A stretch of 64,000 bases of DNA from Pictodentalium vernedei (Eukaryota; Mollusca; Scaphopoda; Dentaliida; Dentaliidae). Both the position numbers and the translations under genes were made by a program. The stretch lies in contig CM062292.1 in the NCBI GenBank assembly GCA_031216915.1, positions 72,088,956 through 72,152,955 on the forward strand. The letters run 5' to 3'. The notes under the pieces were generated by a model, which worked only from the letters and a program-made list of their open reading frames with translations, made no database searches and had not been told where the DNA came from. Of the stretch, positions 1 to 10,691 are shown in pieces (the stretch's first letter is position 1; every line of letters begins with the position of its first letter).

Positions 1-92
1 AACCCATGTTTTTGAGACAAAAAATGAAAAAAAATAGTTATTCAAGAATTTTTTTTTACAAGTGTCGTCTGCTTTTCGTGTTAGGTAAAGGG
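1..92. mobile_element. piggyBac-type miniature element, family A (right half)
   Basis: This is the right half of family A, the commonest miniature element in the window; the left half lies outside. It ends in GTTAGGTAAAGGG followed by TTAA at 93-96. Full copies are about 220-245 bp, start with CCCTTTACCTAAC, end with the reverse complement, are flanked by TTAA, and have a central palindrome with the core CATTGGAACGAGCTC. TTAA flanks and CCC...GGG ends are the hallmark of piggyBac transposons. No transposase is encoded, so the copies would be non-autonomous. Confidence 0.75.
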
Positions 93-232
93 TTAACGGT
101 TCTTGTGGATCAGTAGGTAAGCTCATTCAGTTATTTACGATGTGGATTTTGAGAAATAACTCAAAACAACCACGAAGTGCATTTTCAGAAATAACTCTCA
201 AATACTCTACAGCTGAAAAGAGGTCAGAAAAA

Positions 233-657
233 CATAAATTAGGGTATTTATTTATTTATTGGTGTTCAAGGTCACATACTTATGCACAATGGCTAATCAT
301 GACGGTGACAGATTTACGGGTGGAGGAAGCCAGAGTACCCAGAGAGAACCACCGAGAAACGACGAGCAGCTGCCAGCTCCCCCAACATCGTAACTCCTCA
401 CGACAGCACAGGCAGGGTTAGATTGGTTGAAGACATGCGCATCATCGACGTGCAGTACGCCTTAGTACACGGCGTCATCGTGCCCCCATGTGGACAATCG
501 GGGTTAAGTGCCTTGACCAAAGACATAACGCGGGAGTCCGAATCGATCGCCCAGACGATCACCCATCCGAGGACTAACCGGGTTCGACGTTGCTTAACTT
601 CGGTGATCTGACGAGAACCGGTCACCGCAACGCCACCGAGCCCCATAAATTAGGGTA
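233..657 (-). mobile_element. SINE with 5S rRNA-derived head
   Basis: The body spans 247-643 on the minus strand and is flanked by an exact 14-bp target duplication, CATAAATTAGGGTA (233-246 and 644-657), which shows retroposition. Read on the minus strand, the head matches the internal promoter region of 5S rRNA (AAGTTAAGCAACGTCG, then CGGATGGGTGA). Next comes a body with a TTGGTCAAGGCACTTAACCC-like motif, then a tail that ends in an AATAAATA repeat. The same body is joined to tRNA-like heads elsewhere in the window. Confidence 0.88.
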
Positions 658-662
658 ACAAA

Positions 663-1564
663 CAGGGGGAGGCCACCAAAAATTTGCAAGACGTGACGTG
701 GGGGTGGGTGGGTCTCTTGAGTGCGCCAAAAATGTGCATTTCCAACTTGTGCAATTTTTTGAATTTTTTAAAAATATATCAATATATCAGCTAATATATA
801 CCATCATTTGTGTTTGAAACCTTAAAGATGATGTTGTACATCATACTCTTAACATAAATACAACATCAGGAGGCTTTATATGTGAGAATATTGGGCTTAA
901 ACTGGGAAAATGTCACACGTTAGTAGGGGGTGGGTGTCTTATTCGAAATGTGGAAAATGTGCAGACAATATTTTGGGAACAATTCAAATGAAAATTTGTT
1001 CCCGTATATGTACACCTGCTCTGGCCAAGCCTGATAATGAACAGCTTCTCATTTGCAGATTGGGGCCCACAGCAGCCCAGAAAGGTTTAAATTGGTGGTA
1101 CCAGTTCAACCCTTTACCTGACATGAAAAGCAAACGACACTTGCCAAAAAAATTATTGAATAACTAATTTTTTTCATTTTTTGTCTCAAAAACATAGGTT
1201 ATGACCCCTCATTGGAACGAGCTCTTCGAGCTCGTTCCAATGAGGGGTCATAACCTATGTTTTTGAGACAAAAAATGAAAAAATAATAAAAATTAATTGG
1301 CGATTTTTTAGGATAGCGCTGGCCGGTTTTGGCCGTTACGTTGGGTAAAGGGTTAAGAACATTATGAAAACCCCATAAAGACAGCTGTGCCTACTAAGTT
1401 TATAAGCTTATTTTGGATTTTAATGGGAGAGTGGGGGTGGGTGTCTGTGAACGGTAGTAGAAAATTTGCACGTAGTGGGTGGGTGAGTGTAAAAAGGATC
1501 CGAATAAAAAATAGGATGTCAAGTCTTGCAAATTTTTAGTGCCCCCCCCCCCCCCCCCCCCCTG
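663..1564. mobile_element. hAT-like non-autonomous element with a poly-C end
   Basis: The ends are inverted: the left begins CAGGGGG followed by CCAAAAATTTGCAAGAC, and the right carries GTCTTGCAAATTTTTAGTG and then a 21-base C tract closing in CCTG. The 7-bp sequence TAACAAA directly flanks both ends (656-662 and 1565-1571). hAT elements usually make 8-bp duplications and often begin CAGGGG, so hAT-like is the best fit. The family A copy at 1110-1352 is nested inside. No transposase is visible. Confidence 0.65.
1110..1352. mobile_element. piggyBac-type miniature element, family A
   Basis: It begins CCCTTTACCTGAC and ends GTTGGGTAAAGGG. The right TTAA is intact (1353-1356); the left is mutated to TCAA. 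The central palindrome at about 1180-1275 has the family core GGAACGAGCTC and extends into TTTTTTGTCTCAAAAACATA-type arms on both sides. It is inserted in the hAT-like element at 663-1564. Confidence 0.85.
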
Positions 1565-1744
1565 TAACAAATGCATAAAGTTTGTCTAATCTATGTTGTG
1601 TTCTCATTGTCACATTTTCCCCTATTGACTTGTCCGGTGGGGGTCAATAAGGGAGAAAATTTGGCAAGCAGAACACGATGTATTCGCCCCTTTACGGGAT
1701 AGTCTAAGTGGCGAGAGTCCATAGGGGCCACTAAAGTCTAGTTC

Positions 1745-2400
1745 CATCCCAGTCAGATAGTTTGATCTGTTTTTGTGCCAACGCAGTAAAACCGTTCGGC
1801 CGTTTTTTTGCTCGGTCTTACGGTTCGGTTTTCCAGGGGCCAATACTATAAAACTTTTACAATTCTATTTTCTAGAATTGTATGTTCTAGTTATATTATT
1901 ATTATTTATTGGGGTTTAAGGTCACATTTTTCTGCACAATGGCTAATCATGACCGTGACAGTTCTACGGGTGGAGGAAGTCTGAGTACCCGGAGAAAACC
2001 ACCGAACAACGGCGAGCAACTGTCAGCTCCCCAACATACCAACTCCACACAAGCTGGGTTAGCATTGGTTGAAGACAGGTGCACCATCGACGTGCAGTAC
2101 GCCTCAGTACACAGCATCACCGTGCCCCCACGTGGGCAATGGGGGTGAAGTGTCTTGCCCAAGGACACAACGCGGTTGCCGCAGGTGGGATTCGAACCGA
2201 GAACCTCTCGGCTTGCAGCCTGCACCTCAACCAACTGAGCCACCGCGCCCCTCCCAGTAAGATAGTTTGATCTGTTTTTGTGCCAGCACAGTAAAACCGT
2301 TCGGCCGTTTTCTTGCTCGGTCTTACAGTTCGGTTTTCCAGGGGCCAATACTATAAAAGTTTTACAATTGTATTTTCTAGAATTGTATTTTAGTTATGAA
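1745..2400. repeat. 150-bp segment duplicated on both sides of a SINE
   Basis: The segment at about 1745-1895 (containing AGATAGTTTGATCTG, CCGTTCGGCCG and GGGGCCAATACTATAAAA) recurs at about 2251-2400 with a few substitutions. The SINE at 1905-2250 lies exactly between them. The repeat is far too long for a target duplication, so a tandem duplication of the flank is more likely. The second copy leads into a complete family I element; the first is cut off by the SINE tail. Confidence 0.6.
1905..2250 (-). mobile_element. SINE with tRNA-derived head
   Basis: On the minus strand it starts GGGGCGCGGTGGCTCAG, has an A-box-like GGCTCAGTTGGTTGAG and a B box GGTTCGAATCC, and then carries the shared body (TTGGGCAAGACACTTC) and a tail ending near ACCCCAATAAATAATAAT. 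The anticodon-loop region CTGCAAG resembles tRNA-Cys(GCA). It ends next to the duplicated flank described above. Confidence 0.85.
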
Positions 2401-2561
2401 TTTAAATGAACCATTAGCATTTTCAAAGATCTGGCAATTTGCCAGTTGGCAAATTGCCATATCTTTTAAAATGTTAATAATTCACTATAGTGAGGTATAT
2501 TATTAGGTAGAAAATACAATTCTAGAAAATACAATTGCAAACGTTTTGTAGTATTGGGTCC
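2341..2561. mobile_element. Miniature inverted-repeat element, family I
   Basis: The ends GGGGCCAATACTATAAAA and GTAGTATTGGGTCC are inverted. Inner inverted repeats include TTTTCTAGAATTGTATTTT-like sequence, and the middle (about 2430-2475) is a palindrome around GCAATTTGCCAGTTGGCAAA. A second copy lies at 35112-35342. The superfamily is not clear from the ends. Confidence 0.65.
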
Positions 2562-3644
2562 AGTTTACCACAAAAATCGGAACCGAGCCGGAAAACCAGA
2601 AAACCACCCAGCTCTACTTCCGGACAACCTGAACACGAAAGGAAGTCCATTTTCTAGGACATTACTTTAGCTTGTTATACTTTTTTCGCGGAATGTAAAT
2701 TGTCCGTCTGTGTGGAAACTTCACTCTACGCGATGTTCTGAGATACAGGACTGTCACCACAAATGCAAACAAAGAATTTCAACCGGATACCGATCTCTTT
2801 TCGTGGTCCTGCCCACAGCACACAGCTTCGGTCCACGAGCGAATTTCTTCTTTGCGTCATAAAATTTCAACCGATCTAGCAAGTTATAATATGGGATGAC
2901 ACAGGGACAGATTCGGGAATTGTGCTTAAACGGGGTACGAAAGTCCATCAAATAGTTGACGGATATAGGGTTGCTCAAGTCCTTAACCGGGAGGTAGAAA
3001 AATTGCACGGCACCTCATTGTATTGTTCCCGAATGCGATGTTATTTCAGGTGTAGCGGGGTGTTGTGGGATAATGTGAGCGTATCATGGTGTATATGGGC
3101 TCTCTAGTGCATGTACGGCCATAACCTCGCGCGGTTATATTGGATTTGGAAGCTAAGAAGACTAAAATTTTGTTTGTAAAAATAGATGGCAAGATGATAT
3201 GATTACGTACAGTTTTCTGAAAAAATAAGCAGAATGCCCGACTGTGCATACATGTGCACACTTCAAAAAATATCGGGGGCGTGCCTAAATCCTCCACTGT
3301 GATGTCCACCCACCGGCTGGCCAAGTATCAAATCACATAGAGCGTATTGTATATGTAACTTTGAAACTATAAATTTTGCTGACGTTTTGCATTAGACTCT
3401 TCATCTCTTACCAATAAATTCTTGGACCTCTTCTGATTTGTGAATAGAGCAAGCAATCCGAACATTATTGTTTGAATAAAATATTCACTGAGACCAGTTG
3501 AAGTGCTCTTATCGATCTTCCAATAAAATATTCATGAATAACCGATGGGTGCAATAATAAAAACCATTGGAAAATACTTCAGTAGACGTATTGTATGCGT
3601 CATGGATGCTAGAAGTTGTAGAACGATAGCACACCGTCTCTCGT
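2562..3644. other. Intergenic, no gene recognised
   Basis: Only short open frames occur here and none shows a recognisable domain. The sequence at 2562-2615 (GGAACCGAGCCGGAAAACC) is roughly inverted relative to the segment at about 1790-1845, so the outer arms of an older element may be present. Confidence 0.4.
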
Positions 3645-3648
3645 TTAA

Positions 3649-3867
3649 CCCTTTACTTAACATGAAAATCAGACGACACATGCAAAAAAATTCTTGAATA
3701 ACTCATTTTTTATCATTTTTTGTCTCAAAAACATAGGTTATGACCCTCATTGGAACGAGGGGTCATAACCGATGTTTTTGAGACAAAAAATGAAAAAATA
3801 ATGAAAATTAATTGGCGATTTTTGAGAATAGCACTGGCCGGTTTTGGCCGTTAAGTTAGGTAAAGGG
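3649..3867. mobile_element. piggyBac-type miniature element, family A
   Basis: Flanked by TTAA on both sides (3645-3648, 3868-3871), with ends CCCTTTACTTAAC and GTTAGGTAAAGGG. The central palindrome is shortened here to a CATTGGAACGAGG-type core. Confidence 0.85.
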
Positions 3868-3975
3868 TTAACTTTTTACCTAATGTAACGGCCATATCCA
3901 CTCAGCTCTTTACAAAGAAACTGCTAAAGTCAGAACAGGTTATGGACAGTTTCTGCTTCAATCTTCTTCGTTAAA

Positions 3976-4216
3976 TTTGCGAGCAACTGTCAGGCTCCCC
4001 AGCATACTAACTCCACACAAGCAGGGTTAGCATTGGTTGAAGACAAGTGCACCATCGACGTGCAGTACGCATTTGTACATAATGCCACCGTGCCCCCTCG
4101 TGGGCAATGGGGTGTCTTGTCCATTGACACAACGCGGTTGCGCAGCTGGGATTCGAATCGAGGACCCCTCGGCTTGCAGCCTGCACCTCTACCTACAGAG
4201 CCACCGTGCCCCCAGA
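3976..4216 (-). mobile_element. SINE, tRNA-headed, 3' truncated
   Basis: The minus strand reads a tRNA-like head (GGCACGGTGGCTCTG, B box GATTCGAATCCC, Cys-like anticodon region CTGCAAG) and the shared SINE body up to CAACTGTCAGG-like sequence. The usual final third and AATAAATA tail are missing. Confidence 0.8.
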
Positions 4217-4294
4217 GTTTCCCTCTGAACAAGACACCTCAACCAATCAGTGTCAATACAAGTTGCACTGAGAATCTGCGATAAAGTTAGATAT

Positions 4295-5040
4295 CTTAAC
4301 CATTTACCCAACGAATTGCCCGCATGCTCCCACTTAATTTACAAACTTAGCAGAAAAATAAACATATTTTTTAAATATTTCAATAAAACCATATCATGTG
4401 ACCGCTCATTGGAACGAGCTCGTTCCAATGAGGGGTCACATGGTATGGTTTTGTTGAAATCTTTTGAAAAATTTGAAAAAATGTAATTAAAATAAACAAT
4501 TTTGTGACACTGTCTTCGTTATACCTTTACTTAACCCAACAACTCTATTCGATCGTTATTCGGAAAAAATCGCCATTCAAATTTCAATAATTATTTCAAT
4601 TTTTGCACCCAAAGCATAGCTTATGACCATTCTTTCATAGAATCTCAACGAGCTCTGTTCTTGGAACAAAATATGATTTTTTTAGTCATTCAAGAAAACA
4701 TTTCGTAAATGTCGTCTGCTCAAAGAGTTCAGTTGATTCTCATTGTATGGTTTAACCCTTTAGCCTGCGTATCGACCAGCCCTTTTCATAAAATTTCCAT
4801 TCAAATATGATAAATTTCCAGCTTTTGCCGCAAGGACATACCTTATGAACCATCAATGGAACGAGCTCATACATTACACCTGCCAAACATAATACACAGT
4901 GACACAATGGGGAAAATTTCTGGACCTTTTTAATTTTTTTTTTTTTTTTTTTTTGTTGGGGGGGGGGGGGGGGTACGACCCGCCCGACCCTTCTTCTTAA
5001 ATGCACTCTGACAACGCTCAGACCGCATTAAGGGTTTAAC
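4295..5040. mobile_element. Cluster of decayed family A-related elements
   Basis: Three degenerate pieces are visible. About 4299-4530 has a palindrome around CATTGGAACGAGCTCG with CCATATCATGTGAC arms and a CCATTTACCCAAC end. About 4535-4740 and 4755-5037 carry CCTTTACTTAACCC-like ends and GCATAGCTTATGACC fragments. A poly-T run followed by a 16-base G tract lies at 4932-4973. No coding sequence is seen. Confidence 0.5.
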
Positions 5041-5101
5041 ATGCTAGTCCGAGACTCATAAACTTGAATACTGAGTCAATGTACTAAAGTTAATACCGTT
5101 T

Positions 5102-5505
5102 ATTAATGTTTAATCCAGGTAACGTGAATTCCAGGGCTCCCGGTTCTGAAAGTCAATCACGATAACCGGGAAATTCTTAGACCACGGTATCAATGACTGC
5201 GTATTATAGTTTATGAAATAACGGCGAACATCACTTCTCCAGAGTCCAGCTGACCTTTGACGCCGTGGTTTAATCTTCTTATACTGGTATTTCCCGGTTA
5301 CCGGTTCTGAAAATCAGTCCTGCTGCTCGGGAAATTCATAGAACAAAATCGGGAATCAAAGGTTGCGGAACGCAACCTTTGATTCTCGGTTCTCTCCTAT
5401 GAATGTCCCTGGTATCGATTCAGAAACGAGAACCGGCAAATTCCCAGTATGGGTGGCCGACTTTAAAAAACGAGAACCGGAAAATTCCCCTTCCTTCGAT
5501 TAAAT
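5102..5505. mobile_element. Fold-back element, family D
   Basis: Inverted arms rich in TCCCGGTTCTGAAAG and CCGGGAAATTC surround a central palindrome at about 5345-5395 (GAATCAAAGGTTGCG and its complement). The outer ends TTTAATCCAGG and GATTAAATCCTAG match the family D copy at 17624-18338. Confidence 0.55.
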
Positions 5506-5618
5506 CCTAGCGTCTCTCTATATATATATCAATTAACATTTTCTGGAGAATGTAAATAACTGTTAATAAAACCCGAGTTTTCCAAAGGGGTGACATGTCT
5601 TTCCAACTCCATTTGCTA

Positions 5619-5988
5619 GGCAATTTATTTATTTATTAGTTATTTATTGGATTTTAACGACACTTTCGACAGCCAAGGTCACCTCGTGTCGGAAAGTTTC
5701 ACGGGTAGAGGAAACCGGAGTATCCGCAGAGAGCCACTGAGCAACGGCGAGCAACTGTCTGACCCCCCAACGTACTAATTTCACACAAGCAGGGTTAGAA
5801 TGGGTTGAACAGAGGTGCACCATCGATGTATGGCAAGCCTCAGTACACAGAGCTACCGTGCTCCCAAGTGAGCAAGCGGGATTAAGTGCTTTTCTCCAGG
5901 ACACAACGCAGCTACCCCTGGTGGGATGGAACAGTGGACCTCTCGATTTGATGTTCAATGCCGTAACGACTGAGCCACCGCGCTCCCA
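5619..5988 (-). mobile_element. SINE, tRNA-headed, diverged
   Basis: On the minus strand: head GGGAGCGCGGTGGCTCAG, a decayed B box near CTGTTCCATCCC, the shared body with GTGTACTGAGGCTTGCC, and the variant tail GCTGTCGAAAGTGTCG ending in AATAAATAA. It is more diverged than the other copies. Confidence 0.75.
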
Positions 5989-6455
5989 GCTTTTTCATGT
6001 TAACTGTAAAGTATTGTTTTTTTTCTTATTAGAAAAAAGCGTATTTTCAAAACTTTATGTCAAAATATTTGTATTTTCTGTTGCCTTCAAGCTAAAAAAA
6101 CATTTACTGGATTTACATGAAGTATCTTCCGCTTCCAGGTATCTGTCCTTCCCGATCAATCGATGAACAAAAGAAAGTGTCTTCCAAGCTATAGACCTGA
6201 ACACGGACATTACAGATTGACAAACAGTATGTCTGAACATTCATCTTGATCTTGACATTAAAAAGATAACGCATTCACCACATTCACAATGGAAATATAT
6301 TTTTTAGTTAAGTGATCCGCATAATGAGAAAATGATTGATGTTGGATAATTTGGAGATGACCTTGTACCTTGGAGACAATTAGTGATCAGTTATCTGTTC
6401 AATCGGTGATTAATACGAAAAAAAATCTGCTGGATTTGTGTCAGTGTTCCTAAAA
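5989..6455 (+). promoter_or_regulatory. Possible upstream promoter region of the ankyrin gene
   Basis: This stretch precedes the candidate first exon at 6456. No clear TATA box or CpG-rich block was found and no transposon is recognised between about 6000 and 6455. It is called a promoter only because it lies upstream of an ATG-plus-splice-donor exon in the right phase. Confidence 0.3.
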
Positions 6456-6487
6456 ATGCCTGCAGCAACAAGAAAGAAACAGAAAAC
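6456..6487 (+). CDS. Candidate alternative first coding exon (1a) of the ankyrin-repeat gene
   Basis: An ATG at 6456 opens ten codons (MPAATRKKQK) plus two bases, and is followed directly by the splice donor GTGAGT at 6488. The exon ends in phase 2, exactly what the acceptor exon at 36543-36649 requires, and exon 1b at 25625-25767 ends in the same phase. The encoded peptide is lysine/arginine-rich and would give the protein a basic N-terminus instead of the 47-residue exon 1b start. The exon is very short, so the case rests on ATG, donor and phase; a chance match is possible. RNA evidence spanning 6487 and 36543 would decide. Confidence 0.45.
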
Positions 6488-6727
6488 GTGAGTATCATGA
6501 TATAATTTGTATATGGTTATAATTAAGAAATCGAAGCATCTTGGTCGTGGGAGTGCTTTTGAGATCAGCTTATGACTGCAGGTGAATCAGTTGATAAATT
6601 GACCACCACCGTTATAATAAGCTGACAGTACTAACTAATTCATATCACAAAATGAATACGAGATCAAGGTTTGCATCAAAACGTGGGAATTGAATTCCCG
6701 TCATTCATTTTATCTCCTGGCAGTAGC

Positions 6728-6980
6728 CAGGCCTGAAAATAAGCAGTCTGACATTTGCAAAATGAGGTCCCCAGAGGATGAATTTGATAATGCTATCTGA
6801 TACAGTGGGCCAATTTATCCTCTGGGTACCTCTTTCTGTTTAGCTTTGAGATCCTGATTCAGATTGAGGTACACAGAGGGTAAATTTAGTGATGCTACCC
6901 TGCTTTGCAGGGTAGCATCACTAAATTCACCATCTGGAGACCTCATTTTGCAGATGACAGTCTGCTTATTTTCTGGCTTG
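6728..6980. mobile_element. hAT-type miniature element, family B
   Basis: 253 bp, flanked by an exact 8-bp target duplication GCAGTAGC (6720-6727, 6981-6988). The inverted ends are CAGGCCTGAAAATAAGCAG and its near complement. A palindrome at 6881-6929 has the arm TTTAGTGATGCTACCCTGC. A copy of identical length lies at 9534-9786 and a partial one at about 17150-17276. There is no coding capacity. Confidence 0.88.
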
Positions 6981-6988
6981 GCAGTAGC

Positions 6989-8333
6989 TTAGATTTGTCA
7001 TGAATGAAGGTATGTAGGGGTGCCACTAAGACAGGGGCTAAGTGGGCCAAGAAAATTTACCGAGAAATGCACCGTGGGGAGAGGGTGAGTGAGCAATGGC
7101 TGAATAAACTGCGGGTATATCGAAATGTCCTCTATGTGGCCTGCCACAGAGAGCATTCAGATATACCGGTAGTCTATGCAGTCCATTTCGCCTTTTACTC
7201 ATTTTCACGAAATTTCACGTACCAACAGGTGTTGTGCTGCATCAGTTTTGGGGGCCCCATCGTGAATTTTTCCGGAGACCATACGGCCAGTCCGCCTCTG
7301 CGCTAAGGGGGGGGGGGGGGGGGCAGGGGAGGTGCCCCAAATAATTTTTCCAGTCGAGACATTTTTATCTGGATTTAAGTCTTAGATATTGGTTAGTGCA
7401 TGCTTGGAATCAAGCACTTTCTTACGAGATTAGATTTGATACTTGGCCTTATGTCACATACAAAGTCAGTGGTACAGATGGATGTCTCTAATAGCCGATT
7501 CGGGCTGGTAGGAGCCCAGCATGGCCAATTTGGAGTACCGGTAAGGTATGTGTTAATTAAATAAGATGTTATGTCACGACTTTTACATGTATATTTTATA
7601 TATCCAAAAATAACTTTCCAAGAAGTCTTGAATTTTTTAACTGTGATCTTGACTAACTAATATTTCATCTACATTATCAAGACATGACTTCAACAAATGC
7701 ATGCTTTTATAATGTAGTTGGGGTATTTGATCAGCCATCACAGCCGAGACAAATCAAAATTTACCCCCATCCCAATCGCTCATCTTCCCGACGCCCTTGC
7801 AGGTGTGTGTGTGTCGGGGGGGGGGGGGGGGGGTGTTCAGTTCTGAAACATAAAGCCTTCGCAATACTAACAAGACTGTGCAATTGAAGCAAGTACTCCC
7901 CAACTCTGTGTGCAAAGCTTCAGCCCATCATGTTCGGTTTTCAAGAAACAAAGGAGTATAACTCTTGCATACAATTCTCCTGCATCGTGAGTTTGCATTC
8001 TGGTGAGTGTGTGCAGTAAGATGAGGGAGATACAGTCCCAAATTATTGCAAGTGTATGATTCGGAAAAAAACAGACGGATGGGCGGACGCACCGATGGAT
8101 GAACGTATTTAAACCAGTATACCCCTCAATGTCTCCGAGAGTAGGGGTACATAAACTGCACATTGTGAACAGTATGTGAAGAATGTATCACCACTTAAAA
8201 GCTACTTTGCGATGTCATGATAGGCCAGTAGTTGATCACCGAAAATACTCGGGCAATACTTGCACGTTTTCTTTCTTGGTGTGGGAAAATTAATAATGGC
8301 AGGATTGCTGCGACGCTTTCCACTTCACAGTTG
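6989..8333. other. Intronic or intergenic, no gene recognised
   Basis: No domain-bearing open frame. Two G homopolymers of 17-18 bases lie at 7307-7323 and 7816-7833. Short open frames on both strands look like chance. Confidence 0.4.
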
Positions 8334-8353
8334 TTAACCCTTTATCTAACGTA

Positions 8354-8650
8354 GACCGAAACCATGACCAACGTAATTGCATTGTGTCTTTGAGCAAGAC
8401 ACTTTAAAATCCCGATTGCCCACGCGGGGCACGGTTGCGCTGTGTGCTGAGGAGTACGGTACGTCGATGATACACTTGCTTTCAACCGCTGCTGACCCAG
8501 CTTGTGCAAACTACCACGTTGGAGAGTCCGACAGTTACTCGTCGCTTCCGCTGGTTTTCTCCAGGTACTCAGGGGTCCTTCATCCCTAAAACTGCCCGGC
8601 ACGATGTGACCCTGGCTGTTGAAAGTGTAAACACCAATAAACAAACAATC
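8354..8650 (+). mobile_element. SINE with decayed head, nested in family A
   Basis: Flanked by an 8-bp duplication of the host element, CTAACGTA (8346-8353, 8651-8658). It contains the shared body (TTTGAGCAAGACACTT) and the GCTGTTGAAAGTGT tail variant with an AATAAACAAACAA end. The head is short and not clearly tRNA or 5S. Confidence 0.75.
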
Positions 8651-8717
8651 CTAACGTAACGGAATTAACTACCGGTGTTATTCACAAAAATCTCAATAAG
8701 GTTTTATCATTCAATTT

Positions 8718-9114
8718 GGGGGTGCGGTGCCTTTGCGGTAACCGGTTCTCGTTCGATCACCGAAGTTAAGCAACGTCGAGCCCTGTTAATCCTCGGATGG
8801 GTGACCACCTGAGCGATCAATTCGGACCCCCGCGTCGTGTCATTGGGCAAGGCACTTAACACCGATTGTCCACATAGGGGCACGATGACGCCGTGTACTA
8901 AAACGTACTGCACGTCGATGGTACACATGTCTTCAATCAGTCTAACCCTGCCTGTGCTACAGTGCGGAGTTACGATGTTGGGGAGCTTGCAGCTGCTCGT
9001 CGTTGCTCGGTAGTTCTCTCCGAGTAGTCCCGCTTCCCTCACCTGTAAAATTGTCACGGTCATGATTAGCCATTGTGCATAAGTATATGACCTTAAACAC
9101 CAATAAATAAATAA
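8718..9114 (+). mobile_element. SINE with 5S rRNA-derived head
   Basis: Flanked by the exact 12-bp duplication ATCATTCAATTT (8706-8717, 9115-9126). The head holds GATCACCGAAGTTAAGCAAC and CTCGGATGGGTGACCACCTG, which align with the A box/intermediate element and the C box of 5S rRNA. Body and AATAAATAAATA tail follow. This is the clearest + strand copy in the window. Confidence 0.92.
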
Positions 9115-9363
9115 ATCATTCAATTTATTTTCGCCTCAAAAACATAGCTTATGACTCCTCACTGTAACGAGCTGGGCGGTCATCAGCTATGTTTTTTAGG
9201 CAAAAATGAAAAAACAAGTTTTCAAGAAAAATTTATTTGCAATTGTTGTCTTCTGTTCTCTTTTGGTAAAGGCGCGGCAGGTCCCAATCCAGGGTTTATA
9301 TTTCATCTAAATTTGGGATAATACATTTGGATTTTCACGAAAATCGTTGCGAGAATTCATACC

Positions 9364-9946
9364 GGTGTCTTCCCACTAGACCAATTCCCTTTAGACCAAT
9401 TTCCTTTAGGCCAATTCCTAAAAGACCAATTCCACTTAGACCAATTGCATACTGTTATTGATTAAGGGTTGGTTAAGGATAATTAGGAAAACATTCATTT
9501 ATAAAAATCTGTCCAACAGCTATAAAATATCGACAAGCTAGAAAATGAGCAGACTTTCGTCTGAAAAATGAGGTCCCCATAGGGTGAATTTGGAGATGCT
9601 ACCCTGCACAGCAGGGTAACATCACTAAATTTACCCTCTGTGAACCTCAACCTGAATCAAGGTCTCAAACATAAACAGAAAGAGGTACCCAGAAGATAAA
9701 CTGGCCCACTGTATGGGATAGCATCAGCGAATTCACCCTCTGGGGACCTCATTCTGCAAATGACAGACTGCTTATTTTCAGGCTTGAATATCAATAACAT
9801 TAAATACATTTATAAATATATCAAATTATTGATATAGAATTATTTTCAAAAGTAGAACACACCAGTTGGTCTAAGGGGAATTGGTCTTTTGGGAATTCGC
9901 CTCGTGGGAGTTAGTCTAAAGAGAATTGGTCTAGTGGGAATGAACC
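9364..9946. mobile_element. Miniature element, family C (AGACCAATTCC repeats)
   Basis: Exact 8-bp duplication TTCATACC (9356-9363, 9947-9954). The ends GGTGTCTTCCCACTAGACC and GGTCTAGTGGGAATGAACC are inverted. Both subterminal regions carry several copies of GACCAATTCC(C/T)(T/A) in opposite orientation, which could be binding sites for a transposase supplied elsewhere. The hAT-type copy at 9534-9786 is nested inside. A partial copy ends at 17506. Confidence 0.8.
9534..9786. mobile_element. hAT-type miniature element, family B (nested)
   Basis: 253 bp with the ends CAAGCTAGAAAATGAGCAG and CTGCTTATTTTCAGGCTTG and an 8-bp duplication AATATCGA/AATATCAA (9526-9533, 9787-9794). Its palindrome carries GATGCTACCCTGC. 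It inserted into family C after that element. Confidence 0.85.
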
Positions 9947-10027
9947 TTCATACCTGCTATGAGTGTCCCAGGAACTCATAAGGCCACCGTGGTAGAACCC
10001 CTGCTGTTTACTGATAACACGTTTTAA

Positions 10028-10255
10028 CCCTTTACCCAACACAGCTTTTTATTTTAAATACATCAACTGAATTTTAAAAAAATGAACAATATTTAGCAAT
10101 AAAACCTCGCAAATATGGATGTCATTGGAACCGGCTCATTGAGCCGGTTCCAAAACAGCAATATTTTGTACAATTTTATTGACAAAGTCGCAGGACATTT
10201 CAGGTCATGTTAGTCTTGTATTGGTTAATTTGTTGCCGTTTTGTTAGGTAAAGGG
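10028..10255. mobile_element. piggyBac-type miniature element, family A variant
   Basis: TTAA on both sides (10024-10027, 10256-10259), ends CCCTTTACCCAAC and GTTAGGTAAAGGG. The palindrome core is different from the usual one (GGAACCGGCTCATTGAGCC), so it is a related subfamily. Confidence 0.8.
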
Positions 10256-10691
10256 TTAAATTGACTCAATTCTTTTCACGCGAATCATAGCAGAGGCGCA
10301 GCGAGAATCTACATGGATTGTCGTTGGTTTTGTTGCGCTAATCTTTGCGTGAATCGATTCTCGGATTCTCGTCGAAATATAAGCCCTGCAAGCAAATATT
10401 TCCTCGATATTTGTCCTTTCAAAACGTTTAAGTAGTTACAAATAAAGATTGCACAATTGGAGTATGCAAAAAACTGGGTCAAGAAACACCATTTTCCAGT
10501 TGTGCACATATGTGCCCCTTCCGCAGAGAAAATAAGTGATGCTCTGGAGAGTTTCTGAAAAGAAGGAAATGAAAAGAGGGTGGAGAAAAATATGAGAAGC
10601 CTACTTCCATCTCCCCATCCTCAACTCCCATAACTCCCATCCAAACCACCTCTCTGAGCGTTGAACTTGGGGATGGAGACCTTATCAGTGA

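Larger units (their letters stand above)
8338..9273. mobile_element. Family A element split by two SINEs
   Basis: The left end CCCTTTATCTAACGTA follows TTAA (8334-8337). The element resumes after the first SINE at about 8659 (ACGGAATTAACTACCGG), is broken again by the second SINE, and resumes at 9127 (ATTTTCGCCTCAAAAACATA) to a decayed right end near 9273. Removing both SINEs leaves a single family A copy of about normal length. Confidence 0.75.

Noticed and set aside
2170..2250. tRNA gene (A and B boxes at 2170-2250, 4135-4210, 41190-41250, 59980-60050)
   Set aside because: Stems are incomplete and each is fused to a SINE body and AATAAATA tail.
8718..8830. 5S rRNA gene
   Set aside because: Only the promoter region resembles 5S rRNA, followed by a SINE body and tail with target duplications; it is a SINE head.
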